Part shown: positions 18,701-25,600 of the stretch, piece after piece
How positions within the stretch are numbered: the first letter of the stretch is position 1
Layout of the letters: each line of letters starts with the position of its first letter
From: UBA668 sp041918155
GTDB taxonomy: Bacteria > Actinomycetota > Acidimicrobiia > Acidimicrobiales > Ilumatobacteraceae
DNA length: 64,000 nt
NCBI GenBank assembly: GCA_041918155.1
Contig: JAYRWH010000018.1
Location: 62,001 to 126,000 of the forward strand
Reading direction: 5' to 3'
The notes under the pieces: model-generated
Seen by the model: only the letters and a program-made list of their open reading frames with translations
Database searches by the model: none
Told to the model about the DNA's origin: nothing
Position numbers and translations under genes: made by a program

Positions 18701-19670
18701 CCAGAGCGGCGACGGCGTCACCGATGCCGAGGCCCTCGCCGAAGTGGGCGTGCTGACGCCGGCGCTACGCGCCGCGGGCGACCAGCGCAGCCTGGCCCGC
18801 GGTCACTACGTGGAGATGCTCGTCGAGCTCACCCACTGTCAGTTCGGGGCGACCGAGGTCCATGCGTTGGCCAGTGTTTCGGCAGCCCGCGCCGCGGGCG
18901 ACCTCACGATGGAGGGCCGCACACTGCCGTTGTTGTCCGTGGTCGCGCTGCATGGCCCGCTCCCGGTCGACGAGGCCGTGCCCCTTTGTGAGGGCATCGT
19001 CGAGCGTCTTGGGGCCGACCGCCGCTCGCAGGCGATGGCCGAGCGCTACCTCGGGGTGCTACTCGCCATGCAGGATCGGATGGAGGAAGGCCGCGCGCTG
19101 TGCGAGACCGCCCGCGACCTGCTCGCAGAGCTGGGTTGGCAGTTCGACCTCGCGCTCGTGGGCCTGGAGCTCGGTCCGCTGGAGATGATGGCCGACCGAC
19201 CCGAGGCTGCCGAGGCAGCGCTACGCGCCGGCTACGAGGAGCTCGACGCGATGGGCGAACAGAACTACATCTCCACCGTCGCCGCGCTGCTGGCCGAGTC
19301 GCTGTGCCGCCAGGGTCGTCACGAGGAGGCCGAGGGATTCGCCGCTCGCGCCGCCGAGGTGGCTGCGCCCGACGACGTGATCACCCAGGCGTTCGTGCGC
19401 GCGGTGCAGGCCAAGGTGGCCTCCGCCCGGGGTGAGCATGCGATCGCGCTGGCCGTCGCCCAGGAGGCGGTCGACCTGCTGGCCGCCACCGACGACATCA
19501 ACTCGCAGGCCGACGTGCTGTTCGACCTCGCGCTCGTCACGCAGGCGGCCGGTGATCGTGCCGGTGCACTGGTCGCGGCGGAGGCCAGTCGACACCGCTA
19601 CAGCGCCAAGGGCTGCCGCCCGGGCGCGCGCCGCGCGGGAGCGCTGGTGCATTCGCTCACAGCTGGATGA
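15792..19670 (+). CDS. Tandem class III adenylate cyclase with AAA/STAND ATPase and TPR region
   Basis: 1292 residues. Order: zinc ribbon (C3, C6, C17, C20), cyclase domain 1 (about 36-190), second zinc ribbon (C230, C233, C258, C261), cyclase domain 2 (about 278-450), AAA/STAND ATPase (Walker A GDPGIGKS at about 495-502) and a long TPR-like helical region to the end. Domain 1 keeps both metal-binding aspartates (D43, D87), but the segment that should carry the transition-state Asn and Arg reads GPAFEMASALE. Domain 2 has GDAVNVAARLE with N400 and R404, plus D284 and D323. This suggests an internal pseudo-heterodimer making cAMP. Such proteins are usually cytosolic signal integrators. Probably co-transcribed with the secreted protein upstream. 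Confidence 0.92.
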   Translation: MTCPGCNASVDPGWQYCVFCAAPLGERASGGAREHLVTVVVSDLKGSTALAERLDPERLRAVLDDYFDELGAVLESYGGRIEKRIGDAMVTVFGLPTAQPDDAVRAVAAVAEAQATLAALNDRLDRSFAVRLVNRTGVATGSVVFIDAGGGHRMLAGPAFEMASALEPVAPPLEALLAPSTADLVEEVADLEWTDVPGTARAAAPVRAARLVSVAEGVDRAVGADTDGCCPACGAALAPVVGPDASGNGLPFPLWKWCPQCAAPIISSAKRRDSRRTLTIVFGDLQAVTDDAGAAQQATARCFEALRGALERHGGTVEKYIGDAVMAVFGLVQRNEDDAMRAIKAALEMQHIVDAINSGAAGIEIGEGVVLELRIGVNTGPVIAGDPRLGQRLVTGDAVNVAARLEQTAFLGAVVIGGLTRRLAGPSALVIELEPLTLKGKSEPVKAYRVLEIDERAGRGDARPMIGRGRELSMLASAFLAAERERVARRVDIIGDPGIGKSRVVQALADRVKGRATVLRGACLPYGEGITFWPVLEILAEAAGFGSANSAEEVRAAIGRAVHGDEAASARLASLAGVYDVQYPLAELFWAVRILLEHAALERPVIVVFEGFQWAEPTLRDLVQSVQGSVQDASVLLLTVARSDADGDVSHESPDALHIGPLSEQETDTLIQSLLGARLPKELMARIRSGAAGNPLFVEQFLTMLVDDERLVATGEGGVWRLTGAVADLSVPPSVEALLASRVDSLGDGERGALEPAAVIGPDFARDAVLAVLAHESPVDDALAQLGTRRLIEAHPEPDVVADHRFRSLMLRDVVYDGLLKRDRWGMHLRYAEWLESLPELEGRLVEFEEVLGYHLERSYVFAGEVASAGDGAAEIGRRASRYLASAGDRAWARGDMHAAANLLGRATTTLAPDDVERPPLALRAGEARVETGEFKAALELFAEAEAAGERRGDDALVAAARLARVVLRYQSGDGVTDAEALAEVGVLTPALRAAGDQRSLARGHYVEMLVELTHCQFGATEVHALASVSAARAAGDLTMEGRTLPLLSVVALHGPLPVDEAVPLCEGIVERLGADRRSQAMAERYLGVLLAMQDRMEEGRALCETARDLLAELGWQFDLALVGLELGPLEMMADRPEAAEAALRAGYEELDAMGEQNYISTVAALLAESLCRQGRHEEAEGFAARAAEVAAPDDVITQAFVRAVQAKVASARGEHAIALAVAQEAVDLLAATDDINSQADVLFDLALVTQAAGDRAGALVAAEASRHRYSAKGCRPGARRAGALVHSLTAG

Positions 19671-20496
19671 TGTCGCCCTCCACGGCGATGTCGACACGAA
19701 GCCCGGCGGGAATGGTGAGGCCGGCGTGAAGCGCGGCGACCTGCTCATCGGTGCGCGTCGGGTCGTGGTGGAACAACAGCACCCGGCCGACGTCGCACGC
19801 CGCCCCAAGCGTGACCGCGTAGTCGGCCGCGGCGTGGCCCCACGTGCTGCGCGTCGGGAACTCGGTAGCGGTGTACTGGGCGTCGTGCACCATGACATCG
19901 ACGCCTTGCACCAACTCGATCGCAGCGGGGTGCAACGCCCCCAGGCCGTCGTGGCCGGGGCCGAAATCGGCGGGTGCGTGGTCGGAGAGGTACGCGAACG
20001 AGGTGCGCCCGTCGCTGATGCGCAGGCCCATCGTGCGCCCACCCTTGTGCGGGATCTCGCGGGTGGTGACGGTGAAGCCCTCGACCTCCATCGTCGTCTC
20101 GCCGTACGTGCCGAACGTCCATTCGCCACGAAGTTGGTGGGTTCCGATCGGGAAGAACGGCGGCGACATGAACCGCTCGAGCAGCACCTCGGCCGACTGC
20201 CCTTGCTCGGGGAGCAGCAGCTTCACACGCGCTCCCGGCCGGTCTCCGGCGGGGAAGAAGGGCAAGCCCATGATGTGGTCCCAGTGCAGGTGGCCCACGA
20301 GCAGGGTGCCGCGGAAGGTGTCGCCCTGCATCATCTCGCTGAGGCGGCGCAGGCCAGTGCCCGCGTCGAGCACGAGCGCGGGGTGCTCGTCGGTGTCGTG
20401 GGCCAGTGCCACGCACGACGTGTGGCCCCCCACGCCGATGAACTCGGCGCCGACCGCAGGCTGTGAGCCACGAACGCCGCAGAGGTACACCCGCAC
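19657..20496 (-). CDS. Metallo-beta-lactamase-fold hydrolase, possible cyclic-nucleotide phosphodiesterase
   Basis: 279 residues from GTG 20496. The opening (GVRGSQP, then GGHTSCV) and the metal motif HLHWDH (H69, H71, D73, H74), followed by H150 and the DH pair at 172-173, place it in the RNase Z/PhnP-like part of the metallo-beta-lactamase superfamily. That part includes class II cAMP phosphodiesterases as well as tRNase Z and phosphonate enzymes; sequence alone does not decide. It converges on the cyclase gene with a 14-base overlap and is divergent from the hydrogenase operon, sharing the intergenic CRP-type site. These neighbours make cAMP breakdown a reasonable guess. Confidence 0.82.
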   Translation of the reverse strand: MRVYLCGVRGSQPAVGAEFIGVGGHTSCVALAHDTDEHPALVLDAGTGLRRLSEMMQGDTFRGTLLVGHLHWDHIMGLPFFPAGDRPGARVKLLLPEQGQSAEVLLERFMSPPFFPIGTHQLRGEWTFGTYGETTMEVEGFTVTTREIPHKGGRTMGLRISDGRTSFAYLSDHAPADFGPGHDGLGALHPAAIELVQGVDVMVHDAQYTATEFPTRSTWGHAAADYAVTLGAACDVGRVLLFHHDPTRTDEQVAALHAGLTIPAGLRVDIAVEGDIIQL

Positions 20497-20530
20497 CCGG
20501 TCGAGGCTATCGGCGTGCCCGCTTGCGACA

Positions 20531-20548
20531 TTGTGAATAGATTCACAA
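20531..20548. promoter_or_regulatory. CRP/FNR-type palindromic operator
   Basis: TTGTGAAT (20531-20538) and ATTCACAA (20541-20548) are perfect inverted repeats around AG. The core reads TGTGA-N6-TCACA, the textbook binding site of cAMP receptor proteins. It lies in the 103-base gap between the metallo-hydrolase (minus) and the hydrogenase operon (plus). Its centre is 60 bases before the hydrogenase start and about 43 bases before the GTG of the divergent gene. If that GTG is leaderless, the site is near the -41.5 position from which CRP activates. Confidence 0.75.
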
Positions 20549-20555
20549 GGTCCTT

Positions 20556-20573
20556 CGCCCCTTGTGAGGGGCG
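20556..20573 (+). promoter_or_regulatory. Hairpin in the hydrogenase leader
   Basis: CGCCCCT (20556-20562) and AGGGGCG (20567-20573) are perfect 7-base arms around TGTG. It lies between the CRP-type operator and the start codon at 20600. It could be an mRNA leader hairpin or a second, half-degenerate protein site; there is no T-run after it, so a terminator is less likely. Confidence 0.4.
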
Positions 20574-20599
20574 ACCGTTGTGGGCCACGCTGACTGTCG

Positions 20600-21751
20600 A
20601 TGGCCAGTCTCCCCGATCCGGCTGTCGCGGCGTTGCAACCGCGAACAGGACTCGACGCGCTCGTGCGTGCGCTCGCCGACGATGGCTACCGCGTGGTCGG
20701 CCCGGTCGTGCACGATGGCGTCATCGAGTACGCCGAAGTGGCGAGCGGCGACGAACTGCCCACGGGTGTGCGGGTCGAACAGGCCCCCGGGCGTTGGCGG
20801 CTTCGGCACGACGGCGCGCAGCGGTTCTCTTGGACGCCGGGCGCCGATTCGTGGAAGAAGTTCGTGTTCCCGCCCCGCCAGGAGGTGCTGCGCATCCGCC
20901 GCACCGACGGCTCGTTCGTGGTGTCGCCACCTGCGGCGCCCGATCGGCCGCTGGCGCTGATCGGTGCGCGCGACTGTGAACTGAAGGCGCTCGGCATTCT
21001 CGACCGGGTGGAACTCGACCCTGAGCACCCCGACCCGCGGTACGGGCAACGGCGTGCGGGGATCTTCGTGGTGGCGGTCACCTGTGGCGTGCCGTCGGCC
21101 ACTTGTTGGTGCACTTCGATCGGCGGTGGCCCCCGGCCCGACCGCGGTTACGACGTCCTCCTGACCGAGGTCGACGATGCCGCCGGCCACCGCCTGGTCG
21201 CCGAAGCCGGCAGCGACCAGGGGCGGGTCCTCCTCGCCCGTATGGGCGCGCCGGCTCCCGGCGACGCGGATCTCGCTGCGGCCACGGCTGTTGCAGCGGC
21301 CGCCGCTGCAGCGATGCCTCGGCGCCTTCGCGGCGAGCGCTTGCCCGAGCTGCTGGCCGGCCAGGATCGCCATCCGCGCTGGGACGACATCGCTGCCCGC
21401 TGCCTGAGTTGCGGCAACTGCACGATGGTCTGCCCCACGTGCTTCTGCTCGACCTTCGATGATCACACGAGTCTCACCGTCGACGGCTCGGGCGTGGTCG
21501 AAACCGTGCGCGAGCAGTCTTGGGCGTCGTGCTTCCAGCTCGACCATTCGTATCTCGGCGGTCACCCGGTACGCGCCACGACGGCGGCGCGGTATCGCCA
21601 GTGGCTCACCCACAAGCTGCAGACGTGGCCGGAGCAGTTCGGCACGCCGGGCTGCGTCGGTTGCGGACGCTGTACCACTTGGTGCCCGGCGGGAATCGAC
21701 ATCGTGCACGAGGCCGGAGTACTGACTGCATCGGGAGGCGAGCCCCGATGA
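20600..21751 (+). CDS. hyhB: Group 3b [NiFe]-hydrogenase beta subunit, iron-sulfur protein
   Basis: 383 residues from ATG 20600; no ribosome binding site is evident. Two ferredoxin-type [4Fe-4S] motifs lie in the C-terminal half: CLSCGNCTMVCPTCFC and CVGCGRCTTWCPAGID. The N-terminal 280 residues match the hydrogenase/sulfhydrogenase beta-subunit family (LALIGARDCELKALGILDRV, RYGQRRAGIFVVAVTCG). It passes electrons between the flavin subunit and the small-subunit clusters in the cytoplasm. First gene of a six-gene operon with four-base overlaps at most junctions, behind a CRP-type operator. Confidence 0.92.
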   Translation: MASLPDPAVAALQPRTGLDALVRALADDGYRVVGPVVHDGVIEYAEVASGDELPTGVRVEQAPGRWRLRHDGAQRFSWTPGADSWKKFVFPPRQEVLRIRRTDGSFVVSPPAAPDRPLALIGARDCELKALGILDRVELDPEHPDPRYGQRRAGIFVVAVTCGVPSATCWCTSIGGGPRPDRGYDVLLTEVDDAAGHRLVAEAGSDQGRVLLARMGAPAPGDADLAAATAVAAAAAAAMPRRLRGERLPELLAGQDRHPRWDDIAARCLSCGNCTMVCPTCFCSTFDDHTSLTVDGSGVVETVREQSWASCFQLDHSYLGGHPVRATTAARYRQWLTHKLQTWPEQFGTPGCVGCGRCTTWCPAGIDIVHEAGVLTASGGEPR

Positions 21752-22206
21752 GCACGATCCACGAACAGCTCGCCACTCATCCGTTCTTCACCGGCTTCGC
21801 GCCGGCCATGGTCGACCGCATCGCCGGGTTCACCGGCGAGCGCACCTACGCCAAGGGCGCCCTGGTGGCCCATGAGGGCACCGACGCCGATCTGTTCCAT
21901 CTGGTGCTTGCCGGCCGCGCCGGGATCGAGATCGTCGCCCCGGGAGTTCGCCCGATGGTGATTTCCACGGTGCACGGCGGTGAAGTGATCGGCTGGTCGT
22001 GGTTCGTCGAGCCGCATCGCTGGCACTTCGACGTCGTGGCCCTCGATGATCTGCACACACTCGCCGTCGACGCTGCCGAACTGCGTGCCGCGTGCGACGA
22101 CGATCACGAGTTGGGCTATCGCCTCGCCCGGCGCCTCACTCAGGTGGTGGCCTCGCGTGTGGAGGCGACCCGTCATCAGGTGGTGGATCTGTATGGCCGT
22201 CGTTGA
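21748..22206 (+). CDS. Stand-alone cyclic-nucleotide-binding domain protein within the hydrogenase operon
   Basis: 152 residues, ATG 21748 overlapping the hyhB stop (ATGA). The whole chain is one cNMP-binding beta-barrel with flanking helices (HPFFTGFAPAMVDRIA at the start, LGYRLARRLTQVVASRVEAT as the C-helix); there is no helix-turn-helix, so it is not a CRP-type transcription factor. The phosphate-binding cassette is unusual, reading GEVIGWSWFVEPHRWHFDVVA instead of the common FGELALL..PRTATVVA; the glutamate and one arginine remain. Its position between hyhB and hyhG, with overlaps on both sides, suggests an accessory or regulatory subunit of the hydrogenase. Ligand binding is inferred. 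Confidence 0.88.
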   Translation: MSTIHEQLATHPFFTGFAPAMVDRIAGFTGERTYAKGALVAHEGTDADLFHLVLAGRAGIEIVAPGVRPMVISTVHGGEVIGWSWFVEPHRWHFDVVALDDLHTLAVDAAELRAACDDDHELGYRLARRLTQVVASRVEATRHQVVDLYGRR

Positions 22207-23017
22207 ACCCATGCAGCCGGTGCCGTTCCGGGTGACAAGCGCCAAGAGCGAGACCGCCGACGTCACCACGTTGTGGCTGATGCCGGTCGAGGGTGGCCTG
22301 CCCACAGTGCAGCCGGGGCAGTTCATGATGGTGTGGGCCTTCGGGGTCGGCGAGATTCCGATCTCGGTCAGCGCCATCGCTCCCGACGGTGCAGTGGTGA
22401 TCACCGTGCGATCGGTCGGCGCGGTGAGCGCGGCGATCGTCGCCTGCCGCGTGGGCGACGTCCTCGGCCTGCGCGGCCCGTTCGGTACGGCGTGGCCGGT
22501 GGCCGCTGCCGCCGGGCGTGACATCGTCGTGGTGGCGGGCGGCCTCGGGCTGGCCCCGCTGCGCATGGCGATCGACGCCTTGGCGTCGGCCACCGGCGCG
22601 TCTCGGCCGTCGCGGGTGTCGGTGGTGGTCGGTTCGCGTGAGCCCGCGCAGCTGCTCTACCCGGTGGATGTCGAGCGCTGGCGCAATGCCGGCACGGCGG
22701 TGCATCTCACGGTGGACACGGCTGATCGCAGCTGGCGCGGAGCCGTCGGTACCGCCACCGCGATGCTGCAGCGACTCGGCGAGCGCCACGACATGGCGTT
22801 CGTGTGCGGCCCCGAGCTGATGATGACCTCGGGCGCGCGCGCCTCGATCGCGCAAGGCGTGCGGCCCTCTGATGTGTGGGTGTCGCTCGAGCGCAACATG
22901 CACTGCGGAATCGGCCATTGCGGGCGCTGCCAGCTCGGTCCGCACCTGCTGTGCCGCGATGGCGCGGTCGTGAGCTGGGACGGCGTCGACAAACTGCTGG
23001 AGGTGAGAGGTCGATGA
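22193..23017 (+). CDS. hyhG: Hydrogenase gamma subunit, FAD/NAD(P)-binding diaphorase
   Basis: 274 residues; ATG 22193 lies 14 bases inside the preceding gene. A ferredoxin-reductase-type FAD domain (about 1-105) is followed by an NAD(P) domain (VVVAGGLGLAPLRMAIDAL at about 112-130) and a C-terminal [2Fe-2S] loop of the dihydroorotate-dehydrogenase PyrK type, CGIGHCGRCQLGPHLLC. This is the subunit that exchanges electrons with NADP(H) in sulfhydrogenase-like group 3b enzymes. Cytoplasmic. The stop overlaps the small-subunit start. Confidence 0.93.
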   Translation: MAVVEPMQPVPFRVTSAKSETADVTTLWLMPVEGGLPTVQPGQFMMVWAFGVGEIPISVSAIAPDGAVVITVRSVGAVSAAIVACRVGDVLGLRGPFGTAWPVAAAAGRDIVVVAGGLGLAPLRMAIDALASATGASRPSRVSVVVGSREPAQLLYPVDVERWRNAGTAVHLTVDTADRSWRGAVGTATAMLQRLGERHDMAFVCGPELMMTSGARASIAQGVRPSDVWVSLERNMHCGIGHCGRCQLGPHLLCRDGAVVSWDGVDKLLEVRGR

Positions 23018-23802
23018 GCCGCCCCACGGTTGCTGTCTGGAAGTTCGCCTCGTGCGACGGGTGTCAGCTCACGATCATCGACTGCGAGGACGAGCTGCTG
23101 GCGATCGCTGCTGCGCTCGATCTGCGCATGTTCCTCGAAGCCGGACCGAGCGAACTGCTCGACCACTACGACATCTCGCTCGTGGAGGGTTCGATCACCA
23201 CCGAGCACGATGCCGAACGGATCCGCGACGTTCGCACCCGCTCCGGAATGCTGGTGACGATCGGCGCGTGCGCGACGGCCGGTGGCATCCAGGCCTTGCG
23301 CAACACCGGTGATGTCGGTGCGTTCACGACGGCGGTCTACGCGCGGCCCGACTGGATCGACACGCTCGCCACGAGCACGCCCGTCGCCGATCACGTGAAG
23401 GTCGATCTCGAGCTGCGCGGCTGCCCGATCTCCAAGGAAGGCCTGCTCGCCACGATCACCGCCCTGCTCGCCGGCCGCCGGCCGCCGGTGACGGGTCACA
23501 GCGTGTGCGTGGAGTGCAAGCAGGCAGGAAACCCCTGCGTGCTCGTGGCCCATGGCGCGCCATGCCTCGGCCCGGTCACCCACGCCGGCTGCGGCGCCCT
23601 GTGCCCGCACATCGGGCGCGGGTGTTTCGGCTGCTTCGGCCCGTCCGACTCCGCCGATGTCGACGCGCTCGGATTGGCCTGGCGCGCGAACGGTATCGGC
23701 GACGACGAACTGGTGCGTACGCTGCGCACGTTCAACACCGCCGCCCCCGTATTCCACCAGGGCGCCCATCGAGTGGCGTTGAGGGCGAGGGAGAGAGCAT
23801 GA
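23014..23802 (+). CDS. hyhS: Group 3b [NiFe]-hydrogenase small subunit
   Basis: 262 residues, ATG 23014 overlapping the hyhG stop. There is no Tat signal peptide, so the enzyme is cytoplasmic. The proximal-cluster cysteines are at C14 and C17 (SCDGCQ), in TIGACATAGG and in LRGCPIS. The C-terminal half has cysteines for two more clusters (CVECKQAGNPC, APCLGP, CGALCP, GCFGCFG). This three-cluster arrangement matches the group 3 small subunits. Electrons pass from the Ni-Fe site in the large subunit through these clusters to HyhB/HyhG. Confidence 0.95.
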   Translation: MSRPTVAVWKFASCDGCQLTIIDCEDELLAIAAALDLRMFLEAGPSELLDHYDISLVEGSITTEHDAERIRDVRTRSGMLVTIGACATAGGIQALRNTGDVGAFTTAVYARPDWIDTLATSTPVADHVKVDLELRGCPISKEGLLATITALLAGRRPPVTGHSVCVECKQAGNPCVLVAHGAPCLGPVTHAGCGALCPHIGRGCFGCFGPSDSADVDALGLAWRANGIGDDELVRTLRTFNTAAPVFHQGAHRVALRARERA

Positions 23803-25106
23803 CCCACGAACACCGTGCCCGCCGGTTCGAGGTGGATGCGCTTGCCCGGGTGGAGGGCGAGGGCGGCCTCATCGTCGAGATCCGCGACGGCGAGTTGGCC
23901 GACGTCCAGTTGCGCATCTTCGAGCCGCCACGCTTCTTCGAGGGTTTCCTGCAGGGCCGCAAGTTCACCGAGCCGCCCGACATCACGGCACGGATCTGTG
24001 GCATCTGTCCGGTGGCCTACCAGATGAGTGCGTGCCAGGCGATCGAGGCCGCGTGTGGCGTCGAAGTCGACGAAGACATCCGCACCCTGCGCCACCTGCT
24101 GTACTGCGGCGAGTGGATCGAGAGCCACGCGCTGCACATTCATCTGTTGCACGCACCCGACTTCCTTGGCTACACGAGCGGCATTGCGCTCGCCGCCGAC
24201 CACCGCTTCGAGGTGGAGCGCGGGTTGCGGTTGAAGAAGATCGGCAACCGCCTGCTGGAAGTTGTGGGCGGACGCGCCGTGCACCCGGTGAACGTGCGTA
24301 TCGGCGGCTTCTACAGCGCGCCCTCGGTGGCCACGATGCGCGAGATGGCAGCCGAGCTGCGCTGGGCAGTCGGTGCCGCGATCGACGTGGCCCGTTGGGC
24401 GGCGACGTTCACGATCCCCGAACACACTCTGCCCGATCACACAGCGCTCGTGTCGCTGCGTCACCCCACCGAGTACCCGATGCTCGGAGAGCGGCTGATC
24501 AGCACGACCGGCCTCGACATCGCCGCGCACGAGTGGCGCGACCACTTCACCGAGGAGCACGTCGAGCACTCCACCGCGTTGCACGGACGCATGCTCGCCG
24601 GCGGTGACTACATGGTCGGCCCACTGGCGCGGTTCGCGCTGAACTTCGATCGCCTCGCCCCGCGCGCCTCCGCGGTGGCCGATGAGATCGGCCTCACCCC
24701 GGCCGAGCGCAACCCGTTCCGCAGCATCCTCATCCGTGCCATCGAGACGATCCATGCGTGCGAGGTCGCGCTCGCCATCGCCGAGGGTTACTCGGTGCCC
24801 GAGCGGTCGTTCGTACCGGTGGAACCACGGCTCGGCGTCGGCTGCGGCTGGAGCGAGGCACCGCGCGGACTGCTGTGGCATCGCTACGAGATTGACGACG
24901 TAGGTCGCATCGCCGCCGCGCAGATCGTTCCGCCCACCTCGCAGAACCAACCGGCGATCGAGCATGACTTGATGCATCTCATCGAGCACTCGTTGCACCT
25001 CGACGATGCGGCGCTGGAGCTGTTGTGCGAGACGGCGGTGCGCAACTACGACCCGTGCATCTCTTGCGCCACCCACTTCCTGGACATGCGGGTGTTCCGT
25101 TCGTGA
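23799..25106 (+). CDS. hyhL: Group 3b [NiFe]-hydrogenase large (catalytic) subunit
   Basis: 435 residues, ATG 23799 overlapping the small-subunit stop. All four nickel ligands are present: C67 and C70 in RICGIC, and C420 and C423 in DPCISCATH. After H426 only nine residues remain (FLDMRVFRS), the short tail normally removed by the maturation protease encoded next. The motif set and the lack of export signals fit the bidirectional NADP-linked group 3b, though group assignment by eye is less sure than identity as a hydrogenase. It catalyses H2 oxidation or proton reduction. Confidence 0.95.
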   Translation: MTHEHRARRFEVDALARVEGEGGLIVEIRDGELADVQLRIFEPPRFFEGFLQGRKFTEPPDITARICGICPVAYQMSACQAIEAACGVEVDEDIRTLRHLLYCGEWIESHALHIHLLHAPDFLGYTSGIALAADHRFEVERGLRLKKIGNRLLEVVGGRAVHPVNVRIGGFYSAPSVATMREMAAELRWAVGAAIDVARWAATFTIPEHTLPDHTALVSLRHPTEYPMLGERLISTTGLDIAAHEWRDHFTEEHVEHSTALHGRMLAGGDYMVGPLARFALNFDRLAPRASAVADEIGLTPAERNPFRSILIRAIETIHACEVALAIAEGYSVPERSFVPVEPRLGVGCGWSEAPRGLLWHRYEIDDVGRIAAAQIVPPTSQNQPAIEHDLMHLIEHSLHLDDAALELLCETAVRNYDPCISCATHFLDMRVFRS

Positions 25107-25600
25107 CGGCTCCGGCCATACCCACTCCGCTCGTCACGGTAATCGGTATCGGCAACCCGTACCGGCGCGATGACGGGGCCGCGGGTGCAGTGCTCGCCGC
25201 GTTGGCGCCACGCTGGGGAGCTGACCCACGGGTGCGCCTGGTGGAACTCGACGGTGAGTCGGCGCGGGTGATGCAGGCGTGGGAGGGCTCGGCGGTGGTG
25301 TGGATCGTCGATGCCGTGCGCAGCGGCCGGCCGAGCGGGTCGATGCACGAGGTGGACGCCCGCAACCTGGCCCAGCTCGACGACACCGGCAAGCGCCTGG
25401 GTGGTGGTCACCTGATGGGTCTCGGTGAAGCGGTGGAGCTGGCGCGGGCGCTCGACCGCCTACCGGGCGAGCTGCGCATCCTCGGCATCGAGGGCGACGA
25501 CTTCGGTGACGGCGAGGGCCTGTCCACGGGCGCGACGGCGGGCGTCGGGCGCGCGGTCGAGTTCCTCACGGACGCGCTGGAGACCGCCGTCCGCGGCTAG
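25103..25600 (+). CDS. Hydrogenase maturation protease (HyaD/HycI type)
   Basis: 165 residues from GTG 25103, overlapping the large-subunit stop (GTGA). The fold signature GIGNPYRRDDGAAGAVL contains the nickel-sensing aspartate (D in RRDDG); a second acidic residue is in WIVDAVRSG, and a histidine in GGHLMGLGEA completes the usual metal site. It should cleave the nine-residue tail from the large subunit once nickel is inserted. Its TAG interlocks with the hypE stop on the other strand in the shared palindrome CTAG (25597-25600). Confidence 0.93.
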   Translation: MTAPAIPTPLVTVIGIGNPYRRDDGAAGAVLAALAPRWGADPRVRLVELDGESARVMQAWEGSAVVWIVDAVRSGRPSGSMHEVDARNLAQLDDTGKRLGGGHLMGLGEAVELARALDRLPGELRILGIEGDDFGDGEGLSTGATAGVGRAVEFLTDALETAVRG

